64,000 bases of DNA. Origin: AC-32 sp963728765. GTDB lineage: Bacteria > Actinomycetota > Thermoleophilia > Gaiellales > Gaiellaceae. Under the pieces are notes generated by a model. It saw nothing but the letters and a program-made list of their open reading frames with translations, had not been told where the DNA came from and searched no databases. Made by a program: the position numbers and the translations under genes. Shown piece after piece: positions 7,610-14,506 of the stretch; the stretch's first letter is position 1; every line of letters starts with the position of its first letter. The stretch covers positions 1 through 64,000 of the forward strand of contig CAVSKX010000007.1 of NCBI GenBank assembly GCA_963728765.1, read 5' to 3'.

Positions 7610-8581
7610 TTGAACGACGAGACACGTGAGCTGATCATCATCGGAGGCGGCCCTGCCGGGTACACGGCGGCGCTGTATGCCGCGCGCGCGAACCTGGAGC
7701 CGCTCGTCATCGAGGGCTTCGCCTGGGGCGGCCAGCTGATGATCACGAGCGACGTCGAGAACTACCCGGGCTACCCCGACGGGATCATGGGCCCGGCGAT
7801 GATGCAGGACTTCCGGCGCCAGGCCGAGCGCTTCGGCGCGGAGTTCCTCACCGACGACGTCACCAAGGTCGACTTCAGCGAGCACCCGTTCCGCGTCTGG
7901 GTCGGCGAGAAGGAGTTCACATCTGAGAGCGTGATCGTCGCGACCGGCGCGAGCGCGCGCCAGCTGGGCCTCGAGTCCGAGCGCCTGCTGCAGGGCCGCG
8001 GCGTCTCGTACTGCGCCGTCTGCGACGCAGCCTTCTTCCGCGAGAAGGAGGTCGTGGTCGTCGGCGGAGGCGACTCGGCGATGGAGGAGGCGATCTTCCT
8101 GACGAAGTTCGCCACGAAGGTCACTCTTGTGCACCGGCGCAACGACTTCCGCGCCTCGCAGATCATGATCGACCGCGCCCAGGCGAACGAAAAGATCGAT
8201 TTCGCCACGCCCGCCGTGGTCGACGAGGTAGTTGCCGAGAACGGCCAGACCGCCGCCGTCCGGCTGCGCGATCTCGAGACCGACGAGATCCGCGAGATCC
8301 CGGCTCAAGGCCTCTTCGTCGCGATCGGCCACGACCCGAACACGAAGCTCTTCCTCGACCAGCTCGACCACGACGAGGCCGGCTACCTCGTCGCCAAGCC
8401 CGGCTCGACCGAGACCAACGTCGAGGGCGTCTTCGCGGCCGGCGACGTCGTCGACCACACGTACCGCCAGGCCGTGACCGCGGCCGGAAGCGGCGCGATG
8501 TCGGCGCTCGACGCCGAGCGCTGGCTCGCCGCGCGCGAGGGCCACGCGGCGACGGCCCTCGCGGCCGAACGCACGGGCTAG
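7610..8581 (+). CDS. trxB: thioredoxin reductase
   Basis: This 323-residue FAD enzyme passes electrons from NADPH to thioredoxin. The FAD motif is IIGGGPAGYTAALYAAR (residues 10-26), the redox-active disulfide is C135-A-V-C138, the NADPH motif is VVVGGGDSAMEEA, and the C-terminal FAD motif is GVFAAGDV. The length is typical of low-molecular-weight TrxB. The start is a rare TTG at 7610 with GGAG seven bases upstream. The 230-base region before it (7378-7609) holds only imperfect stems and a TTTAAT near 7588 as a possible -10 box. No trxA lies in the window. The sequence after residue 310 is a short Ala-rich tail. Confidence 0.94.
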   Translation: MNDETRELIIIGGGPAGYTAALYAARANLEPLVIEGFAWGGQLMITSDVENYPGYPDGIMGPAMMQDFRRQAERFGAEFLTDDVTKVDFSEHPFRVWVGEKEFTSESVIVATGASARQLGLESERLLQGRGVSYCAVCDAAFFREKEVVVVGGGDSAMEEAIFLTKFATKVTLVHRRNDFRASQIMIDRAQANEKIDFATPAVVDEVVAENGQTAAVRLRDLETDEIREIPAQGLFVAIGHDPNTKLFLDQLDHDEAGYLVAKPGSTETNVEGVFAAGDVVDHTYRQAVTAAGSGAMSALDAERWLAAREGHAATALAAERTG

Positions 8582-8611
8582 TCCGACCGAAGGCAGGGCT
8601 ACGCTCGGCCG

Positions 8612-9601
8612 ATGGCCGAGTGGATCGACCTGCTCGATCCCACCGAGGACGAGCTCCGCGCCGCGCTGGCGATAGAGATCCACGAGCGTGCGCTGGCGCA
8701 GCTGATGCGGCCTGCGCTCCAGGACGACGAGCCTCGGCCGCGGCTCGAGAGCCAGGACACCTACGTGTTTGGCGTCTTTCTCGTGCCTGTGGCCATTCGC
8801 GAAGAGGATCGCGTCTACTACCAGGAGCTCGATCTGATCGCGACGCGGGAGCGGCTGGTGACCGTGCGCAAGACGCCCGAGCGCGGCGATCCGTTCGACC
8901 CGAGCCCTGCTCAGGAGTCCGTCCGCAGCTCAGACGATCGGCGGACCGGCCTGATGGTCTATCGCCTGGTCGACCTGATCGCCGAGTACTTCCTCGACCT
9001 CGTGGACGCCCTCGACGACGAGATCGACGAGCTCGAGGACGGGGTCGAAGAGTGGCCTGCGAGCCAGGTCAGGGTGCGTATCTCCGAGCTCCGCCACGAC
9101 CTCCTCCGCGTCCGCCGCACTGTTGGTCCAACACGCGATGCCGTCAGGAGGGTGATCGACCGGCGCGTCGAGGGTAAAGACGGCGAGGTTCTTCCGCGCG
9201 AGATCGAGCTCGACTTCGCCGACGTCTACGACAAGCTGCTGCGCGCGGTCGACGGACTGGACTTCTCGCGCGACCTCTTGACAAGCGCGCGGGACTACCA
9301 GCAGGCCAAGATCGCGAACGACCAGAACGAAGTCACCAAGCGCCTGACAGTAATCGCCTCGGTGCTGCTCCTTCCGACCTTCATCGTCGGCCTCTACGGT
9401 CAGAACTTCGATCACATCCCGGAGCTCGGCTGGAGCTTCGGCTACTGGTGGAGCTGGGGCTTGATCCTCGTCACGACCGCGCTCCAGCTCGCGATCTATC
9501 GGTGGCTCGGCTGGATCGGGCGCGCACCGCTGACACTGCCGCCGCTGGGACCGCTGGACCCGCGCACGCTCGCCGGACGAAGGCGGCGCGGCGACACCTA
9601 G
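8612..9601 (+). CDS. corA: CorA family magnesium/divalent cation transporter
   Basis: The 329-residue protein has a long acidic cytosolic domain (about 1-255) and two C-terminal membrane helices (about 262-283 and 293-312). Between or at the end of the first helix is LYGQNFDHIPE. The canonical CorA selectivity motif is YGMNF, so the Met is replaced by Gln here, a variant also found among related ZntB/CorA proteins. Transported ion is therefore Mg2+ or another divalent cation. The ATG at 8612 is six bases after TACGCT with no Shine-Dalgarno site, indicating a leaderless transcript. Confidence 0.9.
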   Translation: MAEWIDLLDPTEDELRAALAIEIHERALAQLMRPALQDDEPRPRLESQDTYVFGVFLVPVAIREEDRVYYQELDLIATRERLVTVRKTPERGDPFDPSPAQESVRSSDDRRTGLMVYRLVDLIAEYFLDLVDALDDEIDELEDGVEEWPASQVRVRISELRHDLLRVRRTVGPTRDAVRRVIDRRVEGKDGEVLPREIELDFADVYDKLLRAVDGLDFSRDLLTSARDYQQAKIANDQNEVTKRLTVIASVLLLPTFIVGLYGQNFDHIPELGWSFGYWWSWGLILVTTALQLAIYRWLGWIGRAPLTLPPLGPLDPRTLAGRRRRGDT

Positions 9602-9622
9602 CCCCGGAGCTACGATCGGCCG

Positions 9623-10066
9623 GTGCCGTACTTCATCTGCCCGAACTGCAAGGACCGCTCGATCGACCACGACCGGCGCGAGGGGTTGACCCAGGAGGCG
9701 GTCGCCTGCCATCGCTGCGGCTTCGGATTTCTCTTCGAGCTGCTGGAGGACTACTACCCCGGCCCGAACACGGGGTTTGTCGTCTGCGACCAGGAGGCGC
9801 GCGTGATCGCGGTCGGCCGCGACGTATTCGAGCTCTCCGGCTACCGCGAGCAGGACCTGATGGGGCGCGACGTCGTCGAGGCGTTCGGGTTATCCGGTTT
9901 CGACGGCGAGAACCCCGCGAAGGTCGCGCTCGAGTGGGGCGTGAGGCGCATGGACCAGAAGCTCGAGCTGCGCTCCCGCGCCGGCAACCTCAAGCCGGTC
10001 ATCGGGGACTTCTTCCCGGCGTACGACGAAGACGGCGGGCTGCTCGTCGGACTCACCCCAAGGTGA
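9623..10066 (+). CDS. PAS-domain protein with N-terminal zinc ribbon
   Basis: The 147-residue protein starts with a zinc ribbon (CPNC at residues 6-9 and CHRCG at about 34-38). It continues into a PAS-like domain (about 45-145) with NTGFVVCDQEARVIAVGRDVFELSGYREQDLMGRDV. It has no output domain, so it may sense a ligand or redox state and work through a partner. Start GTG at 9623, six bases after TACGAT and without a ribosome site. It is followed by a strong hairpin and a convergent gene, so it is probably monocistronic. The combination of ribbon and lone PAS is unusual. Confidence 0.78.
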   Translation: MPYFICPNCKDRSIDHDRREGLTQEAVACHRCGFGFLFELLEDYYPGPNTGFVVCDQEARVIAVGRDVFELSGYREQDLMGRDVVEAFGLSGFDGENPAKVALEWGVRRMDQKLELRSRAGNLKPVIGDFFPAYDEDGGLLVGLTPR

Positions 10067-10111
10067 CGTCGGCGGGGCTAGCGATCTCGTCTCCAAGATC
10101 GTGGGTTAGCC

Positions 10112-10139
10112 GGCCGCCCGGGCAAAAGCCCGTGCGGCC
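10112..10139. terminator. hairpin between convergent genes
   Basis: GGCCGC-CC-GGGC-AAAA-GCCC-GT-GCGGCC forms a nearly continuous stem (10112-10139) with an AAAA loop, between the PAS gene and the oppositely oriented coiled-coil gene. There is no T-run on either side, so bidirectional termination is likely but not certain. Confidence 0.5.
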
Positions 10140-10166
10140 TCCATGTCGGCGCCGACAAGCGGCGCC

Positions 10167-10454
10167 TCAGGCCGCGCTAGCCAGCTCCCGCTCCAACCAG
10201 GACTGCAGCTCCTCTACCGCGTCGATCGCCGCTTCAAGGTCGCGTAGCTCAGCCCGCGTAGCCGCTTCGTCGACCGAGCCGAGGACGCCGATCGCGTCAA
10301 GTCGTTCGATGGCGACAGGAGTCAGTTCGCGGCGGGCCCGCTTCTCGATGGTGGCCTGGCGCAGACGTGAACGTGCACGCTCGGCCCGGGCGGCCAGGCT
10401 CGCCACCTCGCCCGCCAGTGCGTCCGCGTAGATCGCGAGGTCGACGCCGCGCAC
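10167..10454 (-). CDS. small coiled-coil protein, unknown function
   Basis: A 95-residue protein that is Ala/Arg/Glu-rich and almost wholly helical, with heptad-like runs at about residues 15-45 and 60-92 and no membrane segment. I do not recognise a family. Support for it being real comes from its start: GTG at 10454 lies six bases after TAGGCT on the minus strand, the same leaderless arrangement as many genes here. This promoter lies inside the spacer behind endonuclease III, so the gene is probably transcribed independently. Confidence 0.6.
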   Translation of the reverse strand: MRGVDLAIYADALAGEVASLAARAERARSRLRQATIEKRARRELTPVAIERLDAIGVLGSVDEAATRAELRDLEAAIDAVEELQSWLERELASAA

Positions 10455-10463
10455 GCTGCGAGC

Positions 10464-11165
10464 CTACGCGCGCGCGTGTGACGGAAGGCGCACGACTTCG
10501 ATCCGACTTGCAGGACAGAGATCGTTCAGCACGCACTCCTCGCAGCGTGGGCTACGCGCAATGCAAACCCGGCGACCGTGCCAGATGAACAGGTGCGGGA
10601 AGACGTTCCAGTAGCGCCGCGGCACGACCTTGACCAGGTCCCGCTCGATCTTGACGGGATCCTCCTGCCGCGTCAGCCCGAGCCGCTGCGAGAGACGGCG
10701 AACGTGGGTGTCGACGACGATTCCTTGCGCTTCCCCGCGTTCGGCCACGACGACGTTCGCGGTCTTGCGCGCAACTCCGGGAAGCCGGAGCAGGTCAGCC
10801 ATCCGCTCGGGGACGCGGCCGTCGTAGTCCTCGATCAGCATCGCCATCGTCCCGCGCAGGGCCTTCGTCTTCTGGCGGAAGAACCCGGTCGCACGGATGT
10901 CGTTCTCGAGCTCCTCCTGCGGCACGGCGAGGTAGTCCTCGGGCGCGCGGTACTTCTCGAAGAGCCGCTCCGTGACGCGGTTGACGTTCACGTCCGTCGT
11001 CTGCGCGGAGAGCATCACGGAGACGAGCAGCTCGAGGTCGCTGCGAAACCGCAAAGCGATCGTTGCGTCCGGGTGTTCGGCGAGCAGCCGCTCGATGATC
11101 GGCACGATCCGGTTGCGCTTCGGCCCGACGCGCCGCCGCGCCTCGCGGACGTAGCTGCGGGCCAT
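10464..11165 (-). CDS. nth: endonuclease III (DNA glycosylase/AP lyase)
   Basis: The 233-residue enzyme removes oxidised pyrimidines and nicks the abasic site. The helix-hairpin-helix LPGVARKTANVV holds the catalytic Lys134, and VDTHVRR holds the catalytic Asp152. The C-terminal [4Fe-4S] cluster ligands are C-x6-C-x2-C-x5-C in the segment CIARSPRCEECVLNDLC. Its start ATG overlaps the stop of the AddA-like gene (ATGA, 11163-11167), so repair of oxidised bases is cotranscribed with the double-strand-break helicase-nuclease. The length is typical. Confidence 0.95.
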   Translation of the reverse strand: MARSYVREARRRVGPKRNRIVPIIERLLAEHPDATIALRFRSDLELLVSVMLSAQTTDVNVNRVTERLFEKYRAPEDYLAVPQEELENDIRATGFFRQKTKALRGTMAMLIEDYDGRVPERMADLLRLPGVARKTANVVVAERGEAQGIVVDTHVRRLSQRLGLTRQEDPVKIERDLVKVVPRRYWNVFPHLFIWHGRRVCIARSPRCEECVLNDLCPASRIEVVRLPSHARA

Positions 11166-14100
11166 CAGCCGGTGCGGAGGCGCGGTCCCGCACAGACGAG
11201 GTCGAGCGCGGGGCAGTCGGCGCAGACGAACTCGTTCGGCGTCGGCCGGAAGTCGTTCGCCTGGATCGTCGCGATCGCGGCGGAGAGCTCGGCCTCGAGC
11301 GCCGGGACGTTCTCGAGCTTGTAACAGTCTGTTACTACCGCGTCCGCGCGCTCGAGGAAGTGGTAGACGACCTCGACCTCCTCGGCGCCGGCACGGAAGC
11401 AGGCCAGCGCGTAGACCAGCTGCTGCAGCCGGTAGTCCTTGGCGACGATCTCGTCCGGCTCGCCCTCTGCCAGCGAGTTCGTCTTGTAATCCAGGACCAT
11501 GGCCGTACGGCCTCCAGGATCACGCGCGAGGACGTCGATGCGCCCGTGGAGCAGCACGCCGTCGTGCTCGAAGGCGAACGGCAGCTCGGCGGTCGCGCCG
11601 TCCAGTGACGCGATCCGCGCGGCCAGGTCCGACGCGCAGTAGGAGGCCACAAAGCCGCGAATGCGCTCGATCTCCTCGTCGGTCGAGGCGGGGTAGCGCG
11701 CGCGCACTCGCTCCACCAGGTCCGCAGGAACCTCGGGAGCACGCAGGTCGACGACCTCGAGCAGCGCGTGGACGGCGTCCCCGATCTCCGTCGCCGCGAG
11801 GCCGGTGTGGCCCGGCACCGTTCCGGCGGCGTCGGCCGGCCGCAGCCCCACGACGCGCTCGGCGAAGTAGCGGTACGAGCAGCGCTCGAAGAGCGAGAGC
11901 GCGCTGTACGAGAGCCGGCGCACTCGGTGTAGCGGCGGGGCCGGGATCTCCGCGAGCGGCGCGAGCTCGGGCGCCTCGGCCGCCGCGGCGCCGTTCTCGG
12001 CGAGCTCGAAGAGCTCTAGCTGCTCGAGGGCCGCCGGCTCCGCGACGACAGCCTCCGGCTCGGGCGCGTGGCGGTCGAGCCGCACCAGCACGCGCGCCTC
12101 GCCGCGCTCGATCTCCGCAACCGCCTCGGCCGCGCCGAGGTCACCCAGGTCGAGGCGGTCGAGCACCCAGCCGATCGGCGTGCGCTCGTCCGGGCCGCGC
12201 TCGCCGACCGCGCCCGAGACGATCAGGCGGTCGATCGCACGCGTCATCGCGACGTAGTAGAGGCGCCGCCGCTCCGCTTCCTCCGCTGCCTGCTCGGCCG
12301 CCCTGACCGCCTCGTACTCGGCCGTCGTCAGCCGCTTGCCGGTGTCGGGGTCGGCCGGGCGGAAGCCGAGCCGGCCGTCCGGCAGGCAGAGGATCTCGTC
12401 TGCGTCCGGCCGCGCGCGGTCGCGGCCCGCGTCCGCGACGACCACGACCTTGAACTCGAGCCCCTTCGCCGAGTGGATCGTCAGCAGCCGGATGACGTCC
12501 GTCCCCTCCTCCTCGGCGACCGCCTCGAGCTCCGACGCGCCGACGGCGTCCTGCTCGGCGACGAAGCGCACGAAGCCCTGCACGTCCGGGCCGCGCAGCT
12601 CCTCGTACGAGCGCGCGAGCCGCGCCAGCTTCCGCAGGTTGGCGTAGCGCCGCCTCCCGTCCCACTGCGCCAGCACGGCGAGGTCGTAGTCGTGCTCGGC
12701 GACGATCCGCTCACAGAGCCGCTCGAGCGACAGCGACGACGCCTGCGCAGCGAGTCGGCCGTAGCGCTGGCGGAAGGCCTGGAAGAGCCGCAGGTCCCGC
12801 TCCGAGAGCCCCTCGGGCAGCTCCTTCTCGAGCCCGCAGTAGAGCGGCCGCTTCGGCGCGTTTCGCCGCAGCAGCACGAGCGCGTCGTTGGAGACGCCGA
12901 CGAACGGCGAGGCGAGCACCGAGACCAGCGCCTCGTCGTCGTAGCGGTTGTGCAGGAGGCGCAGGTAGGCGAGCAGGTCGACCACCTGCTGCTGGTGGTA
13001 GTAGTCGCGTCCGGTCGCGCGGAAGGTCGGCAGCCCAACCGAGCGCAGCTCCTCCTCGTAGATCCGCGCGTCGGTGCCCGCGGCGAAGAGCAGCACGATC
13101 TCGCCGGGCGCGGCCTCGCCCGCGTCGACGAGCTCTCGCACCCGCTGCGCGATGTGCTGCGCCTCGGCCTTGCGCCAGTGGACGCCGGTCCCGGCGTAGG
13201 TCTCCTTGTCGGTGACGAGGAGCTCGACCGCGGGCCCGAAGGCGGGGTCGGCGAACCGTCCGGCGGCGACCAGCGGCTGGAAGCTCTCGCCGAAGTCCGC
13301 GGCGAAGAGATGGTTGATCACGTTCAGCACCTCGGGCCGCGAGCGGTAGTTCTGCGTCAACGCCAGCACGCCGCCGACGGCCTCGCGCCGCTCGCGGAAG
13401 ACCTCGACGTCGGCGTGTCGGAAGCGGTAGATCGACTGGAACTCGTCGCCGACGAAGAAGATCTCGGAGTCGTCGCTCGCGAGGAGGTCGATCAGCTCGC
13501 ACTGGAGGCGGTTGGTGTCCTGGAACTCGTCGACCATGATCGAGCGGAAGCGCCAGCTCTCCCGCTCGCGGATCTCCGGATGCTGCTGCAGCAGGTCGCG
13601 GGCGAGGAGCTGGAGGTCCTCGAAGTCGAGCGCGGACTCCCGGTCCTTCGCCTCGCGGTACGCGGCGTCGTAGGCGAGCAGGAGCTCCTGCAGCTGCTCC
13701 CGGTCGCGCGCCGCGAGCGCCTCGAGCGCGGCCGCCTCGACCGCGCGGCGCGGCTCGTCCAGCTCGGGCGAGGCGAGATCGGAGAGGTCCAGCAGCTCCT
13801 CGGGAAGGTGCGGCGTCTCGAGGTACCGGATCGCCCGCTCGTCGCCTGCGGCACGCGCGTACTCGCGCAGCTCCTCGAGCCGCTCGCCGAGCTGCGGCTC
13901 CTCGCGCGGGTCGATCCGCAGCTCGAGCCCGGACGAGCGCAGCGTCTCGTGGACACCTGTGAGCATCCGGCGCAGCCGCCTGCCGCCATAGGAGGCGAGC
14001 AGCCGCAGGCGCGCCTCGTCGACGCCGCAGAACTCCTCGAGCGCGGCGCGGAACGCCTCGCCGCGGAGCACCCGGCCCTGGCTGTCGTCGAGCACGCGGA

Positions 14101-14506
14101 AGCGGGGGTCGATCCCGGCCGCGAACGGATGCGCCTTCAGCAGCCGGCGGCAGAAGCCGTGAATCGTCGAGATCCACGCGCCGTCGAGCTTCCGCTCGAG
14201 GTCGTGACGGCCCAGCTCGTGCAGCCGCCTGCGGATCCGCCCGCGCAGCTCGCCGGCGGCACGCTCGGTGTAGGTGATCACGAGCAGCGAGTCGACGTCG
14301 AGCCCGCGCTCGCAGACCGCTCTGCAAAAGCGCTCGACGATCACTCTCGTCTTGCCGGTCCCTGCGCCTGCGGAGACGAAGACGACCCCGCGCTCTTCGA
14401 TCGCCCGCTGCTGCTCGACGTTTATCGCCGAAAAGTGCTCCGCACTTTCCGGCGGGCCAGCTTGTCCCGTCGCTCCGCTCGGGAGACCAGGAGAAACCGT
14501 GTTCAT
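11165..14506 (-). CDS. UvrD/AddA-like ATP-dependent helicase-nuclease subunit with Fe-S nuclease
   Basis: With the ATG at 14506 (ATGA overlap with the preceding gene) the protein is 1113 residues. Superfamily 1A motifs are present: Walker A SAGAGTGKT (45-53), Walker B VDEFQDTN, ALTQNYRS, TIHSAKGLEF and YVAMTRA. The C-terminal RecB-type nuclease has AMVLDYKTNS with its Asp and Lys. A Cys in LFERCSYRYF plus C-x2-C-x6-C near the end (FVCADCPALDLVC) form a likely [4Fe-4S] staple. It processes broken DNA ends for recombination as partner of the adjacent AddB-like protein. Cys ligands in both subunits resemble AdnAB-like diversity rather than textbook AddA. Confidence 0.9.
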   Translation of the reverse strand: MNTVSPGLPSGATGQAGPPESAEHFSAINVEQQRAIEERGVVFVSAGAGTGKTRVIVERFCRAVCERGLDVDSLLVITYTERAAGELRGRIRRRLHELGRHDLERKLDGAWISTIHGFCRRLLKAHPFAAGIDPRFRVLDDSQGRVLRGEAFRAALEEFCGVDEARLRLLASYGGRRLRRMLTGVHETLRSSGLELRIDPREEPQLGERLEELREYARAAGDERAIRYLETPHLPEELLDLSDLASPELDEPRRAVEAAALEALAARDREQLQELLLAYDAAYREAKDRESALDFEDLQLLARDLLQQHPEIRERESWRFRSIMVDEFQDTNRLQCELIDLLASDDSEIFFVGDEFQSIYRFRHADVEVFRERREAVGGVLALTQNYRSRPEVLNVINHLFAADFGESFQPLVAAGRFADPAFGPAVELLVTDKETYAGTGVHWRKAEAQHIAQRVRELVDAGEAAPGEIVLLFAAGTDARIYEEELRSVGLPTFRATGRDYYHQQQVVDLLAYLRLLHNRYDDEALVSVLASPFVGVSNDALVLLRRNAPKRPLYCGLEKELPEGLSERDLRLFQAFRQRYGRLAAQASSLSLERLCERIVAEHDYDLAVLAQWDGRRRYANLRKLARLARSYEELRGPDVQGFVRFVAEQDAVGASELEAVAEEEGTDVIRLLTIHSAKGLEFKVVVVADAGRDRARPDADEILCLPDGRLGFRPADPDTGKRLTTAEYEAVRAAEQAAEEAERRRLYYVAMTRAIDRLIVSGAVGERGPDERTPIGWVLDRLDLGDLGAAEAVAEIERGEARVLVRLDRHAPEPEAVVAEPAALEQLELFELAENGAAAAEAPELAPLAEIPAPPLHRVRRLSYSALSLFERCSYRYFAERVVGLRPADAAGTVPGHTGLAATEIGDAVHALLEVVDLRAPEVPADLVERVRARYPASTDEEIERIRGFVASYCASDLAARIASLDGATAELPFAFEHDGVLLHGRIDVLARDPGGRTAMVLDYKTNSLAEGEPDEIVAKDYRLQQLVYALACFRAGAEEVEVVYHFLERADAVVTDCYKLENVPALEAELSAAIATIQANDFRPTPNEFVCADCPALDLVCAGPRLRTG